From: Mycobacterium sp. E740
GTDB lineage: Bacteria > Actinomycetota > Actinomycetes > Mycobacteriales > Mycobacteriaceae
Length of the DNA: 45,462 bases
Reading direction: 5' to 3'
Assembly (NCBI RefSeq): GCF_001672895.1
Contig: NZ_LZKP01000222.1
Span: 1-45,462 of the forward strand
Shown here: positions 7,182 to 14,494 of the stretch, in pieces
Numbering within the stretch: the stretch's first letter is position 1
How the letters are laid out: each line of letters begins with the position of its first letter
Made by a program: the position numbers and the translations under genes
The notes under the pieces: model-generated
The model's input: the letters and a program-made list of their open reading frames with translations, nothing else
Told to the model about the DNA's origin: nothing
Databases searched by the model: none

Positions 7182-8413
7182 CGACGCCCAGCCAGCACCC
7201 GCTGTTCGAAGAGGTCCGCGCCCCGGGCGGTGCCGCCCGTGGCGGCGAATCCCGCTGCGACGCGCCGCGCGCCCTCCGTCATGGTCTGTGCCTCTTGCAC
7301 TTTCGCGTGCAGCCGCGGTACCGAGAGTTTCTTCGCGGGCAGTCGGGTGCCGCATCGCGCCACCTCGACGCGGCGCGCGACCTCGAACTGGTCCCGTCCG
7401 AACGGCACGACGCACACGGGTACGCCGTGCCACAGCGCCTTCTGGGTCGCGCCCATGCCGCCGTGGGTGATCGCGCACACCGCACGGGCGAGGACGGCTC
7501 CGTGCGGCACCACCTCGCAGACCGTGGCGTTGGCTGCCGTCGGTAACGCCGTCGGCGGGCCGGCCGGGACAGTCGCGACCACGTGTACGGGTTCATCGGC
7601 CAAGGCGGCCACCGCTGTCGAGACGAGTTTCGCGTCGGCCTGTGGTTCGGAAGACGTGGTCACCAGGACAATCGGCCGGTCGATTCGGGCCAACCAATCG
7701 GGGGTGGTGTCACCACCGGGATCCAGTGCGCAGGGCCCGATCATGTGGACGGCGTCGCCCCAGTCGGTCTGCTCGTACTGGAACGGCTTGCCGGTGGCCA
7801 CCATCATGAGGGGGGCCCGCCGTAGGTACTCGTCGGCGGTCGGGACCGCGGCCAGGCCTACACCGGCACGAATGTCGTTGACGGACGGCAGCATTGCCCG
7901 TTCGATCGATCTCGTGACCACAGCGTCGATCGCCGCGTCGCGCGCTCGGCCGAGCACTCCCCGCATCGGTTTGAGGCCCAGTCCGAACGGCGGCACGCCG
8001 GGCGACCGCATCGGCGGCGTGTAGGGCGAGAAGCACGCCCAGGGAAGGTCACCGGCCTCGGCGGCCGACCTCGCACCCCAGCAGTTCACATCGATCAGCA
8101 GCGCATCGGGTGCAACGTCCGCGATGGCTGCTGTGAGGTCGGTGACTTCGTATCCGGCGCGCCGGCCGAAAGCGGCGACACCGATCTTCAAGGCCCGACG
8201 CGGGTCGGTCGTGTTCCCGTCGCCGAGCGGAATGGCTTCTATGCGTGGGTCGATCGCTGCGGCGTCGAAGCCCATGCCCGCCGCCATCTCGACCGCGCTG
8301 GACAGCGTGCGCAGATGGATGGTGTGGCCGCGGCGCGACAACTCCGCCAGCAGTGCGCTGATCGGCAACATGTGACCCAGTGCGGGCGAGGTGTAGGCCA
8401 GTATCGTCGCCAT
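7178..8413 (-). CDS. GT1-family glycosyltransferase (UGT/MGT type)
   Basis: The 411-residue product starts MATILAYTSPALGHMLPISA, the usual nucleotide-sugar glycosyltransferase N-terminus, where a Gly-His pair is typical of GT1 enzymes. The C-terminal donor-binding region has THGGMGATQKALWHGVPVCV followed by PFGRDQ, a PSPG-like motif. Such enzymes move a sugar from a UDP or TDP donor to a lipid, polyketide or small-molecule acceptor; the acceptor cannot be read from sequence. ATG 8413 is chosen because it fits the family start and lies two bases after the stop of the upstream cyclase/ATPase gene, implying translational coupling. Upstream extension in frame gives Arg-rich, non-homologous sequence. 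The start has only a weak ribosome-binding site of its own. Confidence 0.82.
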   Translation of the reverse strand: MATILAYTSPALGHMLPISALLAELSRRGHTIHLRTLSSAVEMAAGMGFDAAAIDPRIEAIPLGDGNTTDPRRALKIGVAAFGRRAGYEVTDLTAAIADVAPDALLIDVNCWGARSAAEAGDLPWACFSPYTPPMRSPGVPPFGLGLKPMRGVLGRARDAAIDAVVTRSIERAMLPSVNDIRAGVGLAAVPTADEYLRRAPLMMVATGKPFQYEQTDWGDAVHMIGPCALDPGGDTTPDWLARIDRPIVLVTTSSEPQADAKLVSTAVAALADEPVHVVATVPAGPPTALPTAANATVCEVVPHGAVLARAVCAITHGGMGATQKALWHGVPVCVVPFGRDQFEVARRVEVARCGTRLPAKKLSVPRLHAKVQEAQTMTEGARRVAAGFAATGGTARGADLFEQRVLAGRR

Positions 8414-8415
8414 GT

Positions 8416-11400
8416 TCAGACCGTGCGCGCTTGCGCGACCGACTCGTCGAAAAGCATGCGTGCTTCGGCCAATCTTCCTCGCGCATCCAGCGTTTCGCAC
8501 AGGTCGAGATACCTGCCGACCAGTTCAGCGTAGGCAGCCGGCCGGTTCTCGGCTCTGGCCAGCAGCGCGCCACACTTCAGCCACCACAGTTCGAGTGCTG
8601 GTATGCCGGGACTGCGTTCGGGCCACTGATCGAGTATTCGACCTGCCTCCATCAGGTCGTCATCTGTCCCTCGCTCGACCAGAAGATCCACCAGAGCCTC
8701 TGTCGGGACGACGCCGAACACCAGCGAGCCCCCGGTGCTTGTCGACTGCAGTGCCCGGAGCTCGTCGATGGCCCGGTCTCTTGCTCCATGCTGTGCGGCG
8801 TCCACCGCAAGATCGCTGATGATCGTGGTCAATCCGACGACGCCCACCCGGTGTCTCAGGATGTTCGTCCGCGCGCTCCTCAACAAATCGACTGCTTCGT
8901 CGCGGTGCTCGCGGCCGTCCCGCAGCAAGACGGTGCCGCAGGCCCACTGTGCGATGACGATTCCGCAGATGTCGCCGAACGCCTCTGCGCGGCTGAGGGC
9001 ATCGCGGATGTCGCCGACCAGATCGGTTGTTTCACACAAGCCGAGGGTCAGCAGCACCGCCCAGTAGATCTGCACCGACGCATAGTTGACCGCCGGCAGC
9101 GAGCGCGCATCACGAGTTCCCGCAACGAGATTGCGCCGGCCGACCGCGGGGTAGCCCAGGCATGTCTCGACAACCCCGCGAAGCGCCACCGCGGGCGCCA
9201 TCTCTACCGTCGACACATCCGGTTGGTCGATGATCGCGCGGACGGTTCGCAGAGCTGCCTCGAACTCGCAGTTGGCGAATCGGACATAAGCCACTGCGTT
9301 CAGAATTATCCCCCTGGTGTCGGCGTCGACCTCGAGGCTGGCAGCAAGAGCATCAAGTTGCGGCAACATCGCCGCGGCATCGGAGATTCGAAAGCCGTTG
9401 ATGCTCAATGAGAAGATGCGGCCGGCTGTGCCCAGGGCGAGTGACTTGAGGTCCTCGGCCGCTGTCGCGAGGTCACGGAACTCTTCGAATTGTTCGTCAG
9501 TATTCGACGAGTCACCGGTGTAGAGCAGGGTGGACATCAACATGGCGCGCGGTGCGACGCGCATGTCGATGACGCCGGCACGATCGTCGCTGAGTTCGTC
9601 GGCGATGCGGCGGGCGCTTTCCCATTCCACGCGGGCGGCGCGCAGATCCAGCTGGCGGAGCCAATCAGCTGCCCGCATGCGCCAGCGGTATGCGTCCGGC
9701 AGGTCACCGGCCGCTTCGAGGTGCGCGGCGATCAGCGCCGCGTTCTCGTCGGTGGCACTCGGATCGTGGGTTTCGATGGCGGTGGCCAGGCGGCGATGCG
9801 CCCGAGACCGGGTGCTGCTCAGCTGTGAGTCGTAGGCCACCGTGCGTACCAGCGGATGATGGAAGCAATAGCGTTGTCGCGGCGCGAATTCCGTTTGATC
9901 GATCAGCTCGGCGGAGACCAGTTCGACCAAGCCTTGTGGCGGCACTTCGGGACGCAGCACCTTGAGGGTGTCGACATCGAACTGCGTTCCGATCACAGCC
10001 GCCGAATTCAGGATGGCCTTCGCCTCGGCCGACAGCCGATCGATGCGAGCCGCGAGCACCGCCTGAACCGTTGGGGGAACGGTTATCTCGCCGATACTCG
10101 CAGCCAGCCGGTAGTTGCCGCGGCTTCCGGCGAGTACGCCGCGACCGGCGAGGTCACGCACTATCTCCTCGATGAACAACGGATAGCCGGCCGCGGCGTC
10201 GGCGATCCGCTCGGCAACACCGTCAAGGGAGGAGCCGGTACCGAGAATCTGGCCGATCAGCTCGAGCTGCGTTGAACTGGTCAGTGGTTCCAGCGCCAGG
10301 ACGTAGTGCGCATCGTGGTGCAGAGCCCCGTGGAACTCGGGACGATAGGTTGTCACGAACATCGACGTGGTCTGGGTGAGCGTGGCGGCGAAATCGGCGA
10401 GGACGGCGTCGCTCGGCTCGTCGATCCAGTGAGCGTCGTCGAGGACGAACACGATTCTCCTCGGATGCGCCCGCACGACCCGGGTCATCACATCGACCAG
10501 GCGTCGCCGCCGGCCGTCGACGCCGATCTGCACGGGAGGTGCGCTCGGATCGGCAATTCCCATGACGTCGAACAGGATCTGCGCATCCGCCGAGTCCGGT
10601 TCGAGGTCAGAGGCGGCCAATGTCTTCGTGCGCGCATCGGCATCGGTCTGCTCGTCGACCTCGAACATGGCCCGCAGCAGGCGCGTGACGGCGCGAAACG
10701 CGAGCGTCGTGGTATGCGCATCGCACCGGGCGGTCACCACATCGGCGCCTCTGCCGGCCGCCACCGTGCTGAACTCACGAATCAGTCGGCTCTTGCCCAG
10801 ACCCGGGGCTCCGACAATCCCGACCAGCGCCGTGCGACGGCTCTCGAAGAGATTCTGCAGCCGGTTCAACTCGGCGGCGCGGCCCAGCATCACTCCGTCG
10901 TTGCGGCCCAGGATGATTCGGTCTGATCGGACGGCGAGAAGCTCCCGGGCAGGCACCGGGGTGTCACTGCCCTTGATCGCGATATCGCGGACCGGACCGA
11001 GTCGTGCGGTGTCTGCGACCAGCTGAGCTGTCGACATCGAGCACAACACCGCGCCCGGCGCAGCGGCCGCCTCCATTCGTTGGGCCATGCCCACGGGATG
11101 ACCGATCGCGGTGTATCTGCCGGGGCCGGAGCCGATCTCGCCGGCGATGACCTCGCCGGAGTTCAAGCCGACACGCAGCTGCAGCGCGACCCCGTCGCGG
11201 CTGAGCACTTCGCCGGCGAGTTCTCGGGTGGCCGATTGGATCTCCAGCGCGGCGATGCACGCACGCAGTGCGTGGTCTTCGAGAGCCCGCGGTGCGCCGA
11301 ACAGGGCCATCAAGCCGTCGCCGGTGAACTTGTCGACGGTGCCCTGGTAGCGCTGCACCACCGCGCCGGCGCGGTTGAGCAGGTCGTTCATGAGCTCTCG

Positions 11401-11601
11401 CAGTCGCTCCGCGTCCAGTCGTGCCGCGAGTTTCATCGAGCCGACCACGTCGGCGAACAACACCGTTACGTTCTTGCGTTCACCGTCGTCCCGCGGACGG
11501 GAAACCGGGGCACCGCAGGCGTCACAGAAGCGCGCACCATCCCGCAGGCCGTGGCCGCACGGCCCACACAGGTTCGCGATGTCACTGGATGGAACGGCCA
11601 T
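8416..11601 (-). CDS. Zinc-ribbon / class III cyclase / AAA ATPase / TPR-like regulator
   Basis: This 1061-residue multidomain protein is of a type expanded in mycobacteria. Residues 12-29 form a CxxC...CxxC zinc ribbon. Residues of about 42-180 are a class III nucleotide cyclase homology domain: metal Asp51 in LFADVVGS, Lys91 and Asp95 in DKFTGDG. The expected IGD...VN pair reads IGHPVG (His168, Gly171), while Arg175 is kept, so cyclase activity may be altered or lost. An AAA/STAND ATPase follows, with Walker A GAPGLGKSR (near 262) and Walker B FVLDDAHW. The C-terminal half is helical repeat, TPR-like. I see no LuxR helix-turn-helix at the end. A GGGAG ribosome-binding site precedes the ATG. 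It is the first gene of a pair with the glycosyltransferase and probably senses or regulates; the ligand is unknown. Confidence 0.85.
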   Translation of the reverse strand: MAVPSSDIANLCGPCGHGLRDGARFCDACGAPVSRPRDDGERKNVTVLFADVVGSMKLAARLDAERLRELMNDLLNRAGAVVQRYQGTVDKFTGDGLMALFGAPRALEDHALRACIAALEIQSATRELAGEVLSRDGVALQLRVGLNSGEVIAGEIGSGPGRYTAIGHPVGMAQRMEAAAAPGAVLCSMSTAQLVADTARLGPVRDIAIKGSDTPVPARELLAVRSDRIILGRNDGVMLGRAAELNRLQNLFESRRTALVGIVGAPGLGKSRLIREFSTVAAGRGADVVTARCDAHTTTLAFRAVTRLLRAMFEVDEQTDADARTKTLAASDLEPDSADAQILFDVMGIADPSAPPVQIGVDGRRRRLVDVMTRVVRAHPRRIVFVLDDAHWIDEPSDAVLADFAATLTQTTSMFVTTYRPEFHGALHHDAHYVLALEPLTSSTQLELIGQILGTGSSLDGVAERIADAAAGYPLFIEEIVRDLAGRGVLAGSRGNYRLAASIGEITVPPTVQAVLAARIDRLSAEAKAILNSAAVIGTQFDVDTLKVLRPEVPPQGLVELVSAELIDQTEFAPRQRYCFHHPLVRTVAYDSQLSSTRSRAHRRLATAIETHDPSATDENAALIAAHLEAAGDLPDAYRWRMRAADWLRQLDLRAARVEWESARRIADELSDDRAGVIDMRVAPRAMLMSTLLYTGDSSNTDEQFEEFRDLATAAEDLKSLALGTAGRIFSLSINGFRISDAAAMLPQLDALAASLEVDADTRGIILNAVAYVRFANCEFEAALRTVRAIIDQPDVSTVEMAPAVALRGVVETCLGYPAVGRRNLVAGTRDARSLPAVNYASVQIYWAVLLTLGLCETTDLVGDIRDALSRAEAFGDICGIVIAQWACGTVLLRDGREHRDEAVDLLRSARTNILRHRVGVVGLTTIISDLAVDAAQHGARDRAIDELRALQSTSTGGSLVFGVVPTEALVDLLVERGTDDDLMEAGRILDQWPERSPGIPALELWWLKCGALLARAENRPAAYAELVGRYLDLCETLDARGRLAEARMLFDESVAQARTV

Positions 11602-11709
11602 CCCCCGGTATCTCCCGCGCCGTCAATTACCACTTCCGATGATCGCAAATCGCGCGGCGAAGCGGCCGATAACCGGCAAGCCGGGGGTCCGGCGGTGGGC
11701 AACCGCCCC

Positions 11710-12189
11710 TCAGGCGCCCGGCGGCGCCGGCGGGGCCGTCACGGTTTCGGTGATCGTCTCGGTGCTCGTGCTGATGCTCGTAGTGGGGCTGGTGGTCGTG
11801 GTTGTCGTCGTGGTGGTGGTCGTGGTGGTCGGCGCCGTCGTAGTGGTTGTCGTCGTCGTCGTCGGTTCCGTCGTCGTCGTGACCGCGGTGGTCTCAGTGA
11901 CCTCCGTCGTCGTCGTGGTGGTGCTGACCGATCGGGAGGTGGTGGTCAGTGGCGTCAGCGTGGTGGGCCGGGTCGAGTCGCCGCCGCCGGTGATCAGGCT
12001 GGCCAGCAGCCACACGATCAAGGCGATCAGTAGCGCGCCCAGCGCGCCGAGCGCCACGAGCGCGGCCGGCTTGCGGTACCACGGGACCGGTTCCTCGGGC
12101 GGCGGGTAGCCGCCGTCGCCGTAGTCGATGTAGGCCGTGGGTTCGTTGTCGGGGTAGTTCGGGTCCTCTGGAGGTCCGTATCGCGCCAC
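11710..12189 (-). CDS. Single-pass membrane protein with Thr-rich tail
   Basis: From a GTG at 12189 the product is 159 residues. It has an acidic, Tyr/Pro-rich cytoplasmic head (YGPPEDPNYPDNEP), then PVPWYRKP and a membrane helix (about residues 44-68), and a tail made almost wholly of Thr with Ser, Val and Pro. The tail is likely extracytoplasmic and a candidate for mannosylation, as known for Thr/Pro-rich mycobacterial proteins (inference). The frame is open far upstream, but that overlaps the oxidoreductase gene; the GTG sits 23 bases after that gene's stop, so it is probably the last gene of its operon. The WYR(R/K)P-plus-helix module also occurs in the Hsp70-like protein at the left end. 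No enzymatic motif is visible. About 108 bp between this gene and the cyclase gene hold nothing recognisable beyond the cyclase ribosome-binding site. Confidence 0.7.
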   Translation of the reverse strand: MARYGPPEDPNYPDNEPTAYIDYGDGGYPPPEEPVPWYRKPAALVALGALGALLIALIVWLLASLITGGGDSTRPTTLTPLTTTSRSVSTTTTTTEVTETTAVTTTTEPTTTTTTTTTAPTTTTTTTTTTTTTSPTTSISTSTETITETVTAPPAPPGA

Positions 12190-12212
12190 GGGAATTGATA
12201 GTAGGCGCTCGC

Positions 12213-13157
12213 TCAGCGGATCTGCGGGATGACCTCGCCGGCGAAGAACTCCAGGTGGGCGAGGTCGGACATGTCCAGCACCTGCAGGTAGACGCGCTGT
12301 ACACCGGCGTCGACGAACGGGCCGAGCTTGTCGGCGATCTCGGCGGGCGTGCCGACCGTCGGGGAGTTGCTGCGCAGCTCGTCCACCTCGCGGCCGATCG
12401 CGGCGGCCCGGCGGGCGATCTCGTCGTCGTCGCGCCCCGCGCACAGGACGAACGCCGCGGAATAGGTCATCGAGTCGGCGGACCGCCCAGCTGCCGATAC
12501 CGCTGCGGCGACGCGCTCGAACTGCGTCTTCGCCGTTTCCAGCGGCACGAACGGCACGTTGAACTCGGCGGCGAACTGCGCGGCCAGCGCCGGCGTCCGC
12601 TTCGCGCCCTGTCCGCCGATGATGATCGGCGGGTGCGGCGACTGGACCGGCTTCGGCAGCGCCGGGGAGTCGACGACTGTGTAGTGCGCACCGGAGTGGT
12701 CGAACGTCTGGCCCTGCGGCGTCGTCCACAGGCCGGTGATGATCTCCAACTGCTCGGTGAGCCGGTCGAATCGTTCGCGTAGCGGCGGAAAGGGAATCGC
12801 GTACGCCTGGTGTTCGGCCTCGAACCAACCCGCACCGATACCGAATTCCACGCGGCCACCGCTCATCTCGTCGACCTGTGCGACCGAGATGGCCAGCGGC
12901 CCGGGATGACGGAACGTCGCCGAGGTGACCATGGTCCCGAGCCGGATCGTCGGCGTCTCGCGGGCGATTCCGGCCAGCGTGACCCAGGAGTCGGTCGGAC
13001 CGGGAAGGCCGTCACCGCTCATCGCCAAGTAGTGGTCGGACCGGAAAAACGCGGAGTAGCCGAGGTCTTCGGCGGCGCGGGCGACGGCAAGTTGGTCGGC
13101 GTAAGTCGCGCCCTGCTGAGGTTCGACGAAAACCCGGAAATCCAGCGGTGAGCTCAC
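12213..13157 (-). CDS. LLM-class, probably F420-dependent oxidoreductase
   Basis: The 314-residue product has the luciferase-like TIM-barrel pattern: an N-terminal FRVFVEPQQG with AEDLGYSAFFRSDH, a central RLGTMVTSATFRHPG, then VDEMSGGRVEFGIGAGWFEAE (shown in parts), PLRERFDRLTEQLEI, and a C-terminal PPIIIGGQG region. In mycobacteria most such proteins use coenzyme F420 rather than FMN, which is family knowledge and not proof here. The substrate is unknown. GTG 13157 is preferred because VSSPLDFRVF begins the homologous part, while the 48-residue upstream extension is Cys/Ser/Pro rich and runs into the preceding gene. It sits 31 bases after the DinB-like gene and 23 bases before the Thr-rich membrane protein. 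Confidence 0.85.
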   Translation of the reverse strand: MSSPLDFRVFVEPQQGATYADQLAVARAAEDLGYSAFFRSDHYLAMSGDGLPGPTDSWVTLAGIARETPTIRLGTMVTSATFRHPGPLAISVAQVDEMSGGRVEFGIGAGWFEAEHQAYAIPFPPLRERFDRLTEQLEIITGLWTTPQGQTFDHSGAHYTVVDSPALPKPVQSPHPPIIIGGQGAKRTPALAAQFAAEFNVPFVPLETAKTQFERVAAAVSAAGRSADSMTYSAAFVLCAGRDDDEIARRAAAIGREVDELRSNSPTVGTPAEIADKLGPFVDAGVQRVYLQVLDMSDLAHLEFFAGEVIPQIR

Positions 13158-13188
13158 GGCCGCCAGCTTAGGACGCGGCGGGTCGACG

Positions 13189-13812
13189 TCACAGCCCGCG
13201 ACGGTTGGCCCGGACCGCGGCCACGGTCCCGGCGTCGCCGTCGAACTCGAGTCGAACGGCGTCGCGGCCGGAGATGAACAGCAGCAGTTCGGACGGTTCA
13301 CCGGTGATGGTCAGCGCGGGACCCTTTCCGACCGTGGCGATCACCTTGCCCTGCGGTGTCTGCAGCGTCATCCGCGCGGGCGCCTTGGCCAACGTCATCC
13401 TGGCCATGAGCGGCAGCGTCCGGGTGAGCGCCCCGACTGTCGCGTCATCGAGTGGCCTTGGCTCCCAATCGGATTGGGCGCGGCGGACATCTTCGTGGTG
13501 GATGAACATCTCGCCCATGTTGGCCACCGGGTCGAGAAGTTTGAACGGCGAGTAGACGGGCGGTCCTGCTGCCACCTTGTCGAGCAGGTCGTTCCATTCC
13601 GTGCTCGAGGCGGTCTGCCGCTGCACCTTGTCGGTGTATCCGGCCAGGGCGGGAATCATGATGCCGGGGGCGGCGTCGAGCCTCCGCTCACGGACCACCA
13701 GGTGTGCGGCGAGGTCGCGGGTGGTCCAGTCGCCGCAGAGGGTCGGCGCATCCGGTCCGACGCTGCGCATGGTTTCGACGAGCGCGGCGCGCTCCCGTTG
13801 TGCTGCGGTCAT
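13189..13812 (-). CDS. DinB/maleylpyruvate-isomerase-like metal-binding protein (TIGR03085 type)
   Basis: The 207-residue product begins with a four-helix-bundle pattern typical of mycobacterial DinB-like proteins: ERAALVETMRSVGPDAPTL, CGDWTTRDLAAHLVVRER, then EMFIHHEDVRRAQ. The His of AAHL and the His pair of IHHED are the likely divalent-metal ligands. The C-terminal 60 residues (KVIATVGKGPALTITGEPSE, FISGRDAVRLEFDGD) form the small sterol-carrier-like domain seen in this family. Relatives include mycothiol-dependent enzymes, so a thiol-dependent isomerase or transferase role is possible but unproven. It is second in a minus-strand row: hemerythrin, this gene, the LLM oxidoreductase, the Thr-rich protein. 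Confidence 0.82.
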   Translation of the reverse strand: MTAAQRERAALVETMRSVGPDAPTLCGDWTTRDLAAHLVVRERRLDAAPGIMIPALAGYTDKVQRQTASSTEWNDLLDKVAAGPPVYSPFKLLDPVANMGEMFIHHEDVRRAQSDWEPRPLDDATVGALTRTLPLMARMTLAKAPARMTLQTPQGKVIATVGKGPALTITGEPSELLLFISGRDAVRLEFDGDAGTVAAVRANRRGL

Positions 13813-13838
13813 CGGTCCACCTTAGGGACGAGCGGGTG

Positions 13839-14315
13839 TCAGACGCTCCACTTGACCATCTCCCGGCCGGGGTGGGCGTCGTGCCAGGCCTCGATCGCGG
13901 CATCCCATTCGTCGCCGTCCAGAGAGGTCAGCGCCGCCGGGAAGATGCCGTCCTCCTCTTTTCTGGTGTGCTCCCACAGTTCTTCCACCGCGTCGCGAAT
14001 CGTGGCCTGATCTTCGGGGCGGGTCAGGTCCACGGTGGCGAGCAGCTCGTCGAGTTCGCGGTGTTCGCGGATGAGCGGGGCGATGTGCTCGGCGAACATC
14101 TCCTCGCGTGCCATCACCGTGAACAGGCCGTTCTCTTCACCTCGCCAATGCCGTCGGAGCTCGGCGGCCATCTCGGCGAGCAGCCGTCGCGCGGACTCGA
14201 GGTCGCCGCGGTCGATCGCCCGGACCGCGTCGGCGCCGAGGTTGAGCACATGCGCGTGCTCGGCGATGTAGTCGCGGATGAGCGGCATATCCCGGCAACC
14301 GCAGTACTGGCACAT
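13839..14315 (-). CDS. Hemerythrin-domain protein with N-terminal CxxCxC
   Basis: The 158-residue product starts MCQYCGCRDMP, a Cys-rich head found in a subset of actinobacterial hemerythrin-like proteins, followed by an HHE four-helix bundle. Probable di-iron ligands are His in EHAHVLNLG, His and Glu in RRHWRGEENGLF, His in REHRELDEL, and His/Glu in EHTRKEEDGIFP. The domain typically binds O2, NO or iron. The Cys cluster could bind a metal or sense redox; this is inference. It is the first of four closely spaced minus-strand genes (26-bp gap to the next). The 179 bp upstream (14316-14494) carries no convincing gene, only a 32-codon reading frame and a promoter-like match on the plus strand. 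Confidence 0.85.
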   Translation of the reverse strand: MCQYCGCRDMPLIRDYIAEHAHVLNLGADAVRAIDRGDLESARRLLAEMAAELRRHWRGEENGLFTVMAREEMFAEHIAPLIREHRELDELLATVDLTRPEDQATIRDAVEELWEHTRKEEDGIFPAALTSLDGDEWDAAIEAWHDAHPGREMVKWSV

Positions 14316-14430
14316 CGATACCGACGCTACTCGGCAAGCAGATGCTCACGCCATGTCGACAACCGGCATCATTGCGTGCTGCGCGGTACGGCGACGATGT
14401 GTCTTGGCCGGAACGGGTGGCTGGCCGACC

Positions 14431-14458
14431 TTGACCACGGTGTGGACCTAGCTAACTA
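14431..14458 (+). promoter_or_regulatory. Promoter-like sequence pointing into the sulfatase 3' end
   Basis: TTGACC (14431-14436), a 16-base spacer and TAACTA (14453-14458) resemble a SigA-type promoter on the plus strand. It lies in the gap between the hemerythrin and sulfatase genes, both on the minus strand, so it would drive antisense RNA into the sulfatase 3' end. This is a pattern match only. Confidence 0.25.
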
Positions 14459-14494
14459 AGCAAGCCGTTCTCTTCACCGACCGCACTGCAGCTG

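Noticed and set aside
11375..12109. Plus-strand frame encoding a long poly-Val segment
   Set aside because: It is the complement of the Thr-codon tract of the membrane protein; its 5' part is antisense to the cyclase gene.
14353..14451. 32-codon plus-strand frame MSTTGIIACCAVRRR...
   Set aside because: It has no good ribosome-binding site or recognisable motif, and it overlaps a promoter-like element; too little to call a gene.
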